This document shows, piece after piece, positions 9,457 to 19,022 of a stretch of DNA of 64,000 nucleotides. The notes beneath the pieces are model-generated. The model did no database searches. It had not been told where the DNA came from and saw nothing but the letters and a program-made list of their open reading frames with translations. Positions within the stretch are counted from its first letter, which is position 1; each line of letters starts with the position of its first letter. The DNA comes from JAGVSR01 sp964458265 (GTDB taxonomy: Bacteria; Pseudomonadota; Alphaproteobacteria; Rhizobiales; Hyphomicrobiaceae). A program made the position numbers and the translations under genes. The stretch lies in contig CAYWIF010000005.1 of the NCBI GenBank assembly GCA_964458265.1, positions 46,573-110,572 on the forward strand, written 5' to 3'.

Positions 9457-10794
9457 CTACTCAGCCGCGCCGTTCAGCAGCACGTTCGCCGGCCTTTCCG
9501 GTGTCAGCGGCCAGCCGCCAATGTAGGGCTTGACTTCCACGGCGGTGCCGACTCGCCGCTTGCGTTCGACCGAGCGGATCATCTGCCGCAGTCGAGGTTG
9601 AATTTCCGTGCGCCAGCGCGTGCCGTTAAACACACCATAGTGCCCGACGCCCGGCTGCACGTAATGGAAGCGCTCGTCGTCCGGCACGTTGGTGCACAGA
9701 AGTTGCGCGGCCTCCGTCTGCCCCAGGCCGCAGATGTCGTCGCGCTCACCCTCGATGGTGATGAGCGCCGTCTTGCGGATCTTGGAGCAGTCGACGCGCT
9801 GCCCGCGATGCATCATGCGTCCGTCCGGCAGTGCGTGTTCCTGAAATACGGTATGCACTGTCTGCAAATAGAATTCTGCCGTCAAATCCATCACGGCCAG
9901 ATATTCTTCGTAGAACTCCTGGTGGTTCTTGACGCTGTCGCAGTCGCCCTGGACCAGATTGTTGAACAGATCGACGTGAGCGTTCATGTGCCGCTCGAGG
10001 TTCATGGTCATGAAGCCTGTCAACTGCATGAAGCCCGGATAGACGCGGCGCATGGCACCCGCGTGGGGCGGCGGAACGTAGGAGATGACATTGCTCTCGA
10101 ACCACGCGATCGAACGCTTGCGCGCCAACTCGTTTACGGCCGTCGGATTGCGGCGCGTGTCGATCGGACCGCCCATCAGCGTCAGTGAAGCGGGCTGCAT
10201 CGCATCGTCATTGTCGGCCATGATCGCCGTGGCGGCGAGTGCGGGAACGGCTGGCTGACAAACCGCAATCAAGTGTGTGTTGGGACCAAGCGTGTGGATG
10301 AATGCAATCAAGTAGTCGATGAAGTCGTCGAGATCGAACCGGCCTTCGAACAATGGAACTTCGCGCGCGTCCGCCCAATCGGTCATGTAAACTTCGTGTT
10401 CGGGCAGCATGGCCGACACCGTACCGCGCAGTAGCGTCGCGTAGTGCCCGGACATCGGAGCGACGATAAGCACCTTGGGATCGTTCGGATCGCGCATACC
10501 TTCGCTGAAATGCCGCTTGAAGTGAACGAGATTGCAGAACGGCTTGGCACTGACGATTTCCTCGGTGACCGGGATCGTCAGTCCGTTGATGCGCGTTTCT
10601 TTCAAACCGAAGTGCGGCTTGCCGTAACGTCGCGTCACATTCTCAAAAACTTCACAAGCCGCTGCTATCGACCGGTTAATCGGCGTTGCCGAGAAAGGGT
10701 TGAACGGACTTTCTACGCTGTACTTTAGCGCCTCCGCTCCGAAGCGGAGCGGGCCAACGATGGCGTGCGCAAGTTCGTAGGCGTAGTAGTGCAT
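9457..10794 (-). CDS. phaZ: Intracellular polyhydroxybutyrate depolymerase
   Basis: PhaZ hydrolyses stored poly(3-hydroxybutyrate) to 3-hydroxybutyrate oligomers. The 445-residue protein begins MHYYAYELAHA and has the family signatures SGHYATLLRGTV, IAVCQPAVPALA and GVGHYGVFNGTRW. The nucleophile of this intracellular class is the cysteine in CQPAVP, replacing the lipase-box serine, and the C-terminal histidine is in VGHYG. The start at 10794 was chosen because homology begins there and GGGGG lies upstream; the 57 residues possible upstream are not family-like. It implies that the organism stores PHB. It stands alone, with no phasin or synthase gene nearby. Confidence 0.93.
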   Translation of the reverse strand: MHYYAYELAHAIVGPLRFGAEALKYSVESPFNPFSATPINRSIAAACEVFENVTRRYGKPHFGLKETRINGLTIPVTEEIVSAKPFCNLVHFKRHFSEGMRDPNDPKVLIVAPMSGHYATLLRGTVSAMLPEHEVYMTDWADAREVPLFEGRFDLDDFIDYLIAFIHTLGPNTHLIAVCQPAVPALAATAIMADNDDAMQPASLTLMGGPIDTRRNPTAVNELARKRSIAWFESNVISYVPPPHAGAMRRVYPGFMQLTGFMTMNLERHMNAHVDLFNNLVQGDCDSVKNHQEFYEEYLAVMDLTAEFYLQTVHTVFQEHALPDGRMMHRGQRVDCSKIRKTALITIEGERDDICGLGQTEAAQLLCTNVPDDERFHYVQPGVGHYGVFNGTRWRTEIQPRLRQMIRSVERKRRVGTAVEVKPYIGGWPLTPERPANVLLNGAAE

Positions 10795-10994
10795 GGTGCT
10801 GGCCCCCTGCTTCTCTCCGCGCCGTTTTGTGCGTTGCGTTACCGCGCGGCACAATAAAGCCATTTTTTGCAGCGCCGAAGATTCTGCAAGTCTAAACGTA
10901 AAAAGCTTGTGATCGCCAGTGAATAACGCGTGTGGGCACTGCGCCATCATACTTAATGGCAACACCTGTTGCTCATTTTCCGGCCATGATGAAT

Positions 10995-13112
10995 TCAGCG
11001 TCCCTCACGCCACCACGCGAGCGTCAGCAGGGCGAGCAGGGCGGCGAGCGCCAACAGTCCGGTAAACAAGGGGAATATCTTCACGCCTCGGGTCATGAAG
11101 GCCTCGCGATCTTTGAGCGCCATCCACCCTGTTCCGGAAAACACCTTCGCAGTTGCGAGCATGCTGATGCGCGGAACACTGACAGTCTCCGGCTCAGCCG
11201 CTGTCGACTTGGCTCCGGCCCAGAACACGCCTCCGCCGGACTGTGCCGCCATCGGCTGCATCGCCTTGTCGGAAGCCGTCACGTCGTTCATCTCGCGCGG
11301 GTCTTCCGTTCCGGCGTGCACAACAGCCGTCAACTGTCCTTCCGGTCCCTCGCTCGCGGCTTTGTAGAGGCCCGGCAGTTTCACGTCTGCGGTCCCGCGC
11401 CAAATCCCGGGTCCTGCGGGTTCCAGTTTGACGTCCGCGACGGACCCGTCGGCCGCAGTCAACTGCACTGGAGCAACCGTTTCACCCATCGAGTGCCGCT
11501 CGAGTGTAACCTTCAGCCCCTTTGCGGTCGCGATGAGCCGTTCCTCTTCGAGATCGGGTTCCTTCATCAGCCAATGCGACAGCCGCCGCAGCAGGTCGGA
11601 ATGCGGACCGCCGCCCTCATACCCGCGCGCCCAAAGCCAGGCATGATCGGACGTCAGCAGTGCCACACGCCCCTTGCCGCGCTTTTCGAGAAGCAAAAGC
11701 GGGCTGTCCTGCGCGCCCGCCATCACGGCGGTCCCGCGATCGGGCTTCACCTCGGCTTGCCGGAACCAGCGCCCCCAGGTCGGCGGCTTCTCGCCGGTGC
11801 CGGCGCCCGGTAACGCGCGCGTAACCGGATGCTTTGCACCGTCCGTGGTGATGGAAGCCTTGAATGGCTCCTCGAACACACGGCCTGTCGGACGCGCGGG
11901 AAGAACCGGCGCCAGCGGCGTCCGGTACAGCGTCGTCGCGCCCGCGTAATCGTCGCCCGCCGCCACGAGCAGCGCACCGCCATGGTCTTCGACGTACCGG
12001 GCGATGTTGTCGTAGTAGCTGAGCTGAAGGATGCCGCGATGCTCGTAGCGATCGAAGATGATCAGATCGAAATCCTGTATTTTCTCCGAGAACAGCTCGC
12101 GTGTCGGAAATGCGATCAGCGACAGCTGATTGATCGGCGTGCCGTCCTGCTTCTCCGGCGGCCGCAGGATGGTAAAGTGAACGAGATCAACCGACGCATC
12201 AGATTTAAGCAGGTTGCGCCACGTCCGCTCACCCGCGTGCGGCTCTCCCGAAACCAACAGCACGCGCAAGTTCTCCCGCACGCCTTCGGCGGCAATGACG
12301 GCCTTGTTGTTGATGGGTGTCAGCTCCCCCGGCGCGGTCTCGATTTCCGCTTCGAGAATATTCGTGCCAGCGTGTGGAAACTCCATGGGGATCGTAACCG
12401 GACGCCCAACTTCGATGCTGCGCGTTTCTTCGGGCTTTCCGTCGCGGCGGATCTTCATGGTGACGAGTTCGCCGGGCTTCGATTGCCGGCCGCTCTCGAT
12501 CGCCTTGAGTTCGATATCGCGCGTTTGCCCAACGAGCCCATACTTCGGCGCTTTGACAATCTCGATCCGCCGGTCGAATTCGTCGGGTCTGCCTGTCAAT
12601 AGAGTGTGGACCGGTGCGCTGAAGCCGAGCGCTTCGGCCTTTTTCGGCACGTCGTGAACTTGTCCGTCTGTAACGAAGATGACGCCCGCGACGCGGTCCG
12701 GCGGAATATCGCCAAGCGCGACGTTGAGATCCGCAAACAGGTTGGTGCCCCGGCTGCCCGTCTCGCTCGGCCGCGCCGCCGTCACGTACTTCACGTCGAG
12801 ATTGGGAATGGCGCCGAGTTTCGCTTCCAACTCCGCGCGGATCGCAGCCGACTGCTCGGGGCGCTTATCGAGAGATTGACTGGTGCTCTCGTCCAATACG
12901 ACGAGCGCGATATTCGCCAGCCGTTCGCGGTCTTCCTGCCGCAACGTCGGATTGGCAAGCGCCGCGATCAACGCCGCCAGCGCCAGCGCGCGCAGGGCCG
13001 CTCCCCGGCTCCGCCGCAGCACAAGCAAAACGCACAGTACGGCCGCAATGGCCGCGGCTGCCCACAGCCAGGGCTCGGGAATGAGAGGTGCGAAATCGAT
13101 CGACCAGTTCAT
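10995..13112 (-). CDS. Membrane protein with von Willebrand A-like and glutamine amidotransferase-like domains
   Basis: This protein of about 705 residues is the last gene of the MoxR operon. N-terminal hydrophobic segments (about 15-55) precede a vWA-like domain with the metal-site motif DESTS (D-x-S-x-S). Middle sections resemble class I glutamine amidotransferase folds of this family (DLIIFDRYEHRG, YVEDHGGALLVAAGDDYAG, GRVALLTSDHAW), without an obvious catalytic cysteine. It ends with a transmembrane helix and WWREGR. The start at 13112 has GAGGG upstream and lies ten bases after the preceding stop. It probably works with MoxR and the DUF58 protein in envelope or metal-assembly functions; the exact role is unknown. 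Confidence 0.8.
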   Translation of the reverse strand: MNWSIDFAPLIPEPWLWAAAAIAAVLCVLLVLRRSRGAALRALALAALIAALANPTLRQEDRERLANIALVVLDESTSQSLDKRPEQSAAIRAELEAKLGAIPNLDVKYVTAARPSETGSRGTNLFADLNVALGDIPPDRVAGVIFVTDGQVHDVPKKAEALGFSAPVHTLLTGRPDEFDRRIEIVKAPKYGLVGQTRDIELKAIESGRQSKPGELVTMKIRRDGKPEETRSIEVGRPVTIPMEFPHAGTNILEAEIETAPGELTPINNKAVIAAEGVRENLRVLLVSGEPHAGERTWRNLLKSDASVDLVHFTILRPPEKQDGTPINQLSLIAFPTRELFSEKIQDFDLIIFDRYEHRGILQLSYYDNIARYVEDHGGALLVAAGDDYAGATTLYRTPLAPVLPARPTGRVFEEPFKASITTDGAKHPVTRALPGAGTGEKPPTWGRWFRQAEVKPDRGTAVMAGAQDSPLLLLEKRGKGRVALLTSDHAWLWARGYEGGGPHSDLLRRLSHWLMKEPDLEEERLIATAKGLKVTLERHSMGETVAPVQLTAADGSVADVKLEPAGPGIWRGTADVKLPGLYKAASEGPEGQLTAVVHAGTEDPREMNDVTASDKAMQPMAAQSGGGVFWAGAKSTAAEPETVSVPRISMLATAKVFSGTGWMALKDREAFMTRGVKIFPLFTGLLALAALLALLTLAWWREGR

Positions 13113-13122
13113 GCGTGCGCCC

Positions 13123-16065
13123 TCACTGGCCAAGCCGTTCGAGCAGCGCCGGCACGTGCACCTGATCGGCTTTGTAGTTTCCCGTCAGCGCATGCATGAC
13201 AATATTCACACCCGTGCGCAGCGCCATCTCGCGCTGCCGCTCGCCGCCGGGCACGACCGGATAAATCGGTGCACCACTTTCGTCGAGAGCCCAGGCGGAC
13301 GCGAAATCGTTGGGCGTGATTAATATCGACGAAACCCCGTCCGCCTGCCGCGCCCTCCGGTCGTCGCCCTCCGAACCGTCGTCGTTACGCTCCTGCGCCT
13401 CCACCCAGAGCTGACCGCCGTCCCAGCGTCCGGGGAACGACTGGAGCAGGTAGAACGATTTGGTCAGCACGTGATCAACAGGCACCGGTTCCAGCCGGGG
13501 AATATCGAGCCGCCCGATGAGCCGCTGTAGAGCGGGCCCGCGGTCCCCTGCCATCGCCATGCCGGTCGGGAGCCCGCTGCCATAGTCGCGGGTATCGAAA
13601 ATGATCATGCCGCCCTGCTTCATGTAGGCGTCGATCTTGGCGAGTGTCTCCTCCGGCAATGCCTCCGCCGAGTCGAGCACCGGCCAGTAGAGCACGGGAT
13701 AGAAAGCGATTTCGTCAGTCACGATATCGACGCCGCGCGGCTCGCCTGGCTCCACGGCCGTGCGGGCCCGCAAGACTTTCATCAGCCCCGAAATGCCCTG
13801 CCTGCTCACTTCATCGACGGTTGGATCGCCCGACAGCACGTAGCCGAATGTCACGTTCGAGGTCGCTTCGACCGACGGCTTATCGGCGGGTGAGATCTCA
13901 GCAGGCACAGTCACCGTCGGTTTGGTCGGGGCCGCGCGTCCTGGGAACGTAAACCGGCTGGGCAGGTCGAAATCCTGGGCGTCCGCCGGCGAAGGCGAAA
14001 AGGCAAGCGCCAAAAGCAAGGCCGCCGCCGGCTGAGCGGCCGGACGCATGAGTGTTTTCAATCCGCCCATCAGTATCATCACGGCGATGATATCTGCGAA
14101 CAGGAGGGCAAGGGCCGCCAGAAGCAGCCCGGGCTTCAATGGTATCGTGCCTTCCTGCTCGTAGCCGAGACGCTGGGCGCCCGTCGGCGGCGCAGGCAGC
14201 GGCGCAAGCGTCGTCTGCGGTGTGACGGCATTGATCGCGCGCGGTGCCGCACCGGTACCGTAGAACCCTGGCGGATGATCGAGGCTCGCCTTCGTTTTGT
14301 CGGCGGCCGAGCGCTTGAGCGGCTGCGCGGTCGGCGGCGGTGGCTTCAAGGAGCCAAAGCCATCAAGGGTCTGCGACGGCGCCAGAGTTTCGGGCGCCGT
14401 TGCGTTGCTCGCGGACGAGTTGTCCGCCGTGGTGGTCCCCTCGCCATCTGCTGCCGGAGCCGCCGTCAACGTTCCCAGTTCTGTGATCCGGCGCAACATT
14501 TCCACAAACAGCCCAGACATCGGAAGGTTCGACCAGTCCGAGTTCGCCGTGACATGGAAAAGCACGAGATAGCCCTCGCCTTTCCGTGTGGCTGTCACGA
14601 GTGGTGTCCCGTCGCTGAGCCGCGCCCACACCTTGATCTCGGGAGTGAGGAGTGCCGGATCGGCAAGCACCTGTCGCTTGATCGAAACGTCCGCCGGTAT
14701 GGTGAGGCCGGAAAAGATGCTCTCCTCGTCGAATGCGGCCAGCGGTTGGGGCGTCGACCATGACAGCGCGCCGCCAAGCGATCTGCCGCCCGCCCGCAGT
14801 CCCACGGGCAGAAGATCGTCGCCGGCCTTCTCCAGTCGCGGACCCGCGAACCGCACCAGAACGCCGCCTTTCTCCACCCACGTTGCGACCTGCTCCGCCG
14901 CATCGCCCGCGATGGTTCCGATGTCCGCGAGCATCATCACACTCGCCCGGTCCTCGACAATCGTCCGGATACCGGAAACGAGATTCTTCTCCTTCGGCAG
15001 GATCAATTCGGAGAACGGCTGAACCGCGCGTTGAATATAATAGAGCGGGGCCAGCAAAGGCTGCGCCTGTTCCTGCGCCTCGCCGCTGATCAATCCCACG
15101 CGCTGCCACTGTGAGCGCTGATCGAGCAAGCTGACACTTCCTGCCGACCTCGACCCGGCAATTTCAAGCCGCGTCACCTGATTGCGCAGTTCGAGCGGCA
15201 TCTCGATCGCGGCCGTCGTAGCGCTATCGCCTACACCGAATCTGAACGGCGCTTCGCCCAGTCTCTGCCCGCGCGCCGAAAAGGCATGAACGATCCCCTC
15301 GCGCGCTCCCCCGGACGCCCGCACGATCCGCGCCGTCAATTTTCCGTCTGCGCCAACGGACGCCGAAAGCCCGAGTGCTTCGCTGCCCGGCGTGACATCG
15401 ATGATCGACAACCGCCCTTCGCCCATTGCGTCTGCCAGAGCAACACCGAAGGCGGCGCCCTTCCCGTTGTGATCGATCCCGTCCGATAGCCAGACGACGC
15501 TGGCCGACGCTGCCCCCGCTGTTGTCAACGCCGACTTGAGAGCGGGAACGAGCCCGATGCGGTCGGGTGCGAATGGCTGTGGTTGCAGCGCTGCGGCCGT
15601 CGCCCGTGCATCGGCCGGAGCTTCCAGCTTTATGACCGGAGCTTTCGCCATGGCGGCCGTGCCGAATACTGCAACCGGACGGCTCTCGCCTTCGGCCTCG
15701 TCGATCAGCCGGTCGACCATCGCGAGCCGCTCATCCCAGGCACCGGCCGACGCCCAGCCGTTGTCGACTGCAAGCACGACCGGACCGGTTCCAGTTACCG
15801 GCGACTGAGCCTGCGGATTCAGCACCGGCTCGGCCAGCGCGAAGATGACCAGCGCCGCCGCCAGCAGCCGGATCAGCAGGAGCCACCATGGCGTCTTGGC
15901 AGGCGTCTTCTCCTTGTTCTCGATCCCGACGAGAATGCGCGTCGGCGGAAACTCGATCTGCTGCGGCCGCGGTGGCACGGTGCGCAAGAGCCAGTAGATC
16001 AGCGGCAGCGCCGCGAGCGCCGTCAGGAGCCAGGGATTGAGGAATGCCAGCGCGGACAGACCCAT
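13123..16065 (-). CDS. BatA-like / DUF4159 domain membrane protein
   Basis: The 980-residue protein starts with the BatA N-terminal membrane module (ALAFLNPWLLTALAALPLIYWLLR), then a vWA-like domain near residue 90. There the metal-site motif is degraded (DNGWA in place of DxSxS). A long middle region includes amidotransferase-like folds, a second transmembrane pair near 660-690, and a C-terminal DUF4159 domain (GLMKVLRARTAVEPGE, KIDAYMKQGGMIIFDTRD). The start at 16065 has GGAGG seven bases upstream and overlaps the DUF58 stop by one base (TAATG), implying translational coupling. It belongs to the MoxR operon. Function is unknown beyond the family link to Bat/aerotolerance-type complexes. Confidence 0.88.
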   Translation of the reverse strand: MGLSALAFLNPWLLTALAALPLIYWLLRTVPPRPQQIEFPPTRILVGIENKEKTPAKTPWWLLLIRLLAAALVIFALAEPVLNPQAQSPVTGTGPVVLAVDNGWASAGAWDERLAMVDRLIDEAEGESRPVAVFGTAAMAKAPVIKLEAPADARATAAALQPQPFAPDRIGLVPALKSALTTAGAASASVVWLSDGIDHNGKGAAFGVALADAMGEGRLSIIDVTPGSEALGLSASVGADGKLTARIVRASGGAREGIVHAFSARGQRLGEAPFRFGVGDSATTAAIEMPLELRNQVTRLEIAGSRSAGSVSLLDQRSQWQRVGLISGEAQEQAQPLLAPLYYIQRAVQPFSELILPKEKNLVSGIRTIVEDRASVMMLADIGTIAGDAAEQVATWVEKGGVLVRFAGPRLEKAGDDLLPVGLRAGGRSLGGALSWSTPQPLAAFDEESIFSGLTIPADVSIKRQVLADPALLTPEIKVWARLSDGTPLVTATRKGEGYLVLFHVTANSDWSNLPMSGLFVEMLRRITELGTLTAAPAADGEGTTTADNSSASNATAPETLAPSQTLDGFGSLKPPPPTAQPLKRSAADKTKASLDHPPGFYGTGAAPRAINAVTPQTTLAPLPAPPTGAQRLGYEQEGTIPLKPGLLLAALALLFADIIAVMILMGGLKTLMRPAAQPAAALLLALAFSPSPADAQDFDLPSRFTFPGRAAPTKPTVTVPAEISPADKPSVEATSNVTFGYVLSGDPTVDEVSRQGISGLMKVLRARTAVEPGEPRGVDIVTDEIAFYPVLYWPVLDSAEALPEETLAKIDAYMKQGGMIIFDTRDYGSGLPTGMAMAGDRGPALQRLIGRLDIPRLEPVPVDHVLTKSFYLLQSFPGRWDGGQLWVEAQERNDDGSEGDDRRARQADGVSSILITPNDFASAWALDESGAPIYPVVPGGERQREMALRTGVNIVMHALTGNYKADQVHVPALLERLGQ

Positions 16066-17033
16066 TATACGGCCTCCGCATTGGTGGATGCTCGGTAGTT
16101 CGCGCCCATCTCGCCCGCGAGCCGCATGACAAGCGTCAGGACCGGCTCGGTTGCCGGTCTGTCCGTGTGATGGACGAGAAACGACCACCCGAGGCGATGC
16201 GTAAACTCCTCCAACTGTGCCCGATGATCGGCGAGGCGCTTTTGATACTCGCCCCGCAGCGATTCCACGCGATCGGCAAGGTAGCGCTCGCGGCCGGACG
16301 GGTTGGAGAATTCAGCGCGCCCGTCATAGGGTAGCGTTTCCTCCGCCGGATCGAGCACCTGCACCATGTGCCCCCGCGCGCCGAGTGCCGCGAGATCTTC
16401 GACACGTTCGCGGATCGCCGGTACCGGGGCCAGAAAATCACCAAACAGCAGTACTTCGGCATGCCGTGGAATTTGTTGCAACGGCGGGCGGCTCTTCGTG
16501 ACGAGCGGCGTCGCAATATTGGCGATGATAGCCTCGGCGAGGAGCGACGCGATCCTGCGGCTTCCGGAAGGCTGCGACATCGCCATGAGTCCCACGCGCT
16601 CACCACCCCGCATGAGGAGTTCCGCCGCTGCCAGCATGAGGACCACGGCGCGATCACGCTTCGTCACCGCCGACAGATGGCTCTTGAAATCCATCGATGC
16701 CGAGAGATCCGACCACATCCAAACGGTGTGCGCGGCTTCCCACTCGCGCTCCCGGACATAGACGTGATCGGACGAAGCCGAGCGCCGCCAGTCGATCAAT
16801 TGCGCGCTGTCGGCCCGTTCATACGGACGGAACTGCCAGAATGTTTCGCCGGGACCTGACCGGCGGCGGCCGTGAATGCCATGCGCGACAGTCTGCGAAA
16901 TCCGCTTCGCGTCGATTAGCAGATCGGGAAGCCGGTCGGCAAGCGCGTGCGCGCTCTCCTGCAAACGGTCGAGCGAATGTGCTTCGCCGCCTGAAGATTT
17001 CGCCGCCGGCCACTGTTCCACCGTCGATGCCAT
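16065..17033 (-). CDS. DUF58 domain protein
   Basis: The 322-residue protein carries the DUF58 core at about residues 60-110: FRPYERADSAQLIDWRRSASSDHVYVREREWE. This is followed by the vWA-type metal site SDLSASM (DxSxS intact). DUF58 proteins accompany MoxR AAA+ ATPases and probably act as their substrates or adaptors. The start at 17033 lies nine bases after the MoxR stop. The upstream ribosome site is weak, so coupling to MoxR translation is likely. The downstream gene overlaps its stop codon. Confidence 0.92.
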   Translation of the reverse strand: MASTVEQWPAAKSSGGEAHSLDRLQESAHALADRLPDLLIDAKRISQTVAHGIHGRRRSGPGETFWQFRPYERADSAQLIDWRRSASSDHVYVREREWEAAHTVWMWSDLSASMDFKSHLSAVTKRDRAVVLMLAAAELLMRGGERVGLMAMSQPSGSRRIASLLAEAIIANIATPLVTKSRPPLQQIPRHAEVLLFGDFLAPVPAIRERVEDLAALGARGHMVQVLDPAEETLPYDGRAEFSNPSGRERYLADRVESLRGEYQKRLADHRAQLEEFTHRLGWSFLVHHTDRPATEPVLTLVMRLAGEMGANYRASTNAEAV

Positions 17034-17041
17034 GTGAGCCG

Positions 17042-18040
17042 TTATCCGGCCTTCGCGGCCAGCCGCGCAATGATGCCGGATAGGTCCTGATTGTCCGCGC
17101 GCGCCGCAAACTTCAGCGCCATGCGGTGCTTCAAAATTGGCTCGGCGAGCGCAATGACGTCGTCGACGGAGGGAGCAAGTCGACCGTCGATCAGAGCTTT
17201 TGCCCGCACGGCTAGCATCAGCGCCTGGCTGGCGCGGGGTCCGGGACCCCAAGCCACATACCGGTCAACTTCGGTTTCTGGGCTGGTACCGGGGCGGGCG
17301 GACCGGACGAGAGAAAGAATAGCTTCGACCACTTTGTCTGGCACCGGAATCTGGCGCACCAAGCGCTGGATCGAAATCAGTTCCGGTCCAGTCATGACCG
17401 TTTCCAGCCGGCGCTCTTCCGTCCCGGTCGTCGAATAAAGCATCCGCCGTTCGGCCGCGAGATCGGGATAGGTCACGTCGATCTGGAGAAGAAACCGGTC
17501 GAGCTGTGCTTCCGGCAATGGATAGGTGCCTTCCTGTTCCAGCGGGTTCTGGGTCGCCAGCACGTGGAACGGCGTTGGAATGTCATGCCGCTGACCCGCG
17601 ACGGTGACGTGATGTTCCTGCATGGCCTGCAGCAGCGCCGATTGCGTCTTGGGTGAAGCGCGGTTGATTTCGTCGGCCATCAACAACTGGGTGAAAATCG
17701 GACCTTTGATGAAGCGGAAGGAGCGCGCCTTGGTCGCGCTTTCTTCGAGGACTTCCGCACCAATAATGTCCGACGGCATCAGGTCGGGCGTGAACTGGAT
17801 GCGCTTGGCGTCGAGACCCAACACCTTGCCGAGTGTATCGACCAACAGCGTCTTGGCGAGACCCGGCACGCCGATCAGCAGTGCATGGCCGCCGGACAAC
17901 AGTGTTATGAGTGTCCGTTCTATGACCGCGTCCTGGCCGTAGATGACCCCGGCCGCCGCCTTGTGCGCACGCTGCACCTGATGTGCGGCTGCTTCCAGGC
18001 GCGGCACGATGCTCTCATCCGTCGACGTCAGAACTGTCAT
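17042..18040 (-). CDS. MoxR family AAA+ ATPase
   Basis: The 332-residue MoxR-type ATPase has a Walker A at GVPGLAKT (about residue 57), a Walker B at LLMADEINRASPKTQ (about 120), sensor 1 at LATQNPLEQEGTYPLPEAQLDRF and the C-terminal lid domain. MoxR proteins are chaperone-like ATPases that act on vWA-domain partners, often in metal-centre insertion or envelope maturation. It is the first gene of a four-gene operon (MoxR, DUF58, BatA/DUF4159, vWA/amidotransferase). The start at 18040 has GGAG upstream; a longer form from 18082 is unlikely. It is divergent from the DUF1285 gene. Confidence 0.95.
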   Translation of the reverse strand: MTVLTSTDESIVPRLEAAAHQVQRAHKAAAGVIYGQDAVIERTLITLLSGGHALLIGVPGLAKTLLVDTLGKVLGLDAKRIQFTPDLMPSDIIGAEVLEESATKARSFRFIKGPIFTQLLMADEINRASPKTQSALLQAMQEHHVTVAGQRHDIPTPFHVLATQNPLEQEGTYPLPEAQLDRFLLQIDVTYPDLAAERRMLYSTTGTEERRLETVMTGPELISIQRLVRQIPVPDKVVEAILSLVRSARPGTSPETEVDRYVAWGPGPRASQALMLAVRAKALIDGRLAPSVDDVIALAEPILKHRMALKFAARADNQDLSGIIARLAAKAG

Positions 18041-18135
18041 TGGCACTCCATGGCCCTCGCACGGGCACTTGACCTGTCGCAAGCCTGTTGGCTGTCATAC
18101 CGTTACAAACGCAACGCCTAGCGTATAGATACGAG

Positions 18136-18183
18136 GGAAAGGCCGCAAATTGGTTTCGCTAGTGGCTGTCCGACGGCCTTTCC
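18136..18183. promoter_or_regulatory. Inverted repeat in the MoxR/DUF1285 divergent region
   Basis: GGAAAGGCCG (18136-18145) and CGGCCTTTCC (18174-18183) are perfect inverted arms 28 bases apart in the 212-base divergent intergenic region. They could be an operator or a hairpin in one of the two leaders. No regulator is suggested by the sequence. Confidence 0.3.
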
Positions 18184-18252
18184 GGTCAAGTTAAACCTGT
18201 GTAACCGGCTCGCATTTGTCCCCAACAGTCGCGCGCAAGGACGCACCGCCGA

Positions 18253-18843
18253 ATGCCTGAAAACAATAGCGGAAACGGTAGTGCCAACCGCTTGAGCGGC
18301 TTGGCCGCGATGCTGCAGAACCGCGCTGAAAAAGGACATCCTCCCGTCGAACAATGGAACCCTGACTATTGCGGCGACATCGGCCTTGAAATAATGGCGG
18401 ACGGCACGTGGTGGTATCGCGGTTCGCCCATCGACCGGCCTGCACTGGTTAAGCTCTTTGCCAGTGTGCTGCGCAAGGATACCGACGGACGGACCTATCT
18501 TGTCACGCCCGCCGAAAAGGTCGACGTGATCGTGGCCGATGCGCCATTTCTGGCCGTCGAGATGGAGACCATCGGTACGGCGCCGCATCAGGAACTGGTC
18601 TTCAGAACCAACGTCGATGATGTCGTGTCCTGTGGACCTGCCCATCCGCTGCGGTTCGCGGTCGATGAAGCAACGGGCGGGATCAAACCGTATTTGCTCG
18701 TTCGCGGCCGCCTGGAAGCACTCGTCACCCGGACGTTGACTCACGACCTGTTGGAGTTGGCGATGTCGACAGAGCCCGCCGGCGTTCGCAGCGGCGGCGT
18801 GCTGTTCTTGGTTCCCGACAGCTATGGCTCGAAGGAGAGCTGA
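18253..18843 (+). CDS. DUF1285 domain protein
   Basis: The 196-residue soluble protein has the DUF1285 pattern: PPVEQWNPDYCGDIGLEIMADGTWWYRGSPI near the N-terminus, then LVKLFASVLRKD, TPAEKVDVIVADAPF and a C-terminal GVLFLVPDSY. The structure-known family is of unknown function. A DUF1285 gene next to the MoxR/DUF58/DUF4159 operon is a recurring arrangement in alphaproteobacteria, suggesting a shared process. The start has AAGGA eleven bases upstream. There is no signal peptide or membrane segment. Confidence 0.9.
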   Translation: MPENNSGNGSANRLSGLAAMLQNRAEKGHPPVEQWNPDYCGDIGLEIMADGTWWYRGSPIDRPALVKLFASVLRKDTDGRTYLVTPAEKVDVIVADAPFLAVEMETIGTAPHQELVFRTNVDDVVSCGPAHPLRFAVDEATGGIKPYLLVRGRLEALVTRTLTHDLLELAMSTEPAGVRSGGVLFLVPDSYGSKES

Positions 18844-19022
18844 GAGGGATCGTTTTCAACTCCTGACCGTTAAGTTTAAGCGGCTGCTGCGACCCCGGTT
18901 TTTGGTGCCGTCAAGCTGATAATTTGCACTGCAACACAAATTGATCGCTGTTGTTTGTCCGGCAACAGGCGTAACCCGCCCCGCCAATGCTGCATCGCAG
19001 CAGGAAGCCACCAGGACTCCCA

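Noticed and set aside
18844..19022. Possible riboswitch in the kup leader
   Set aside because: No conserved pattern of known potassium- or nucleotide-sensing elements could be recognised.
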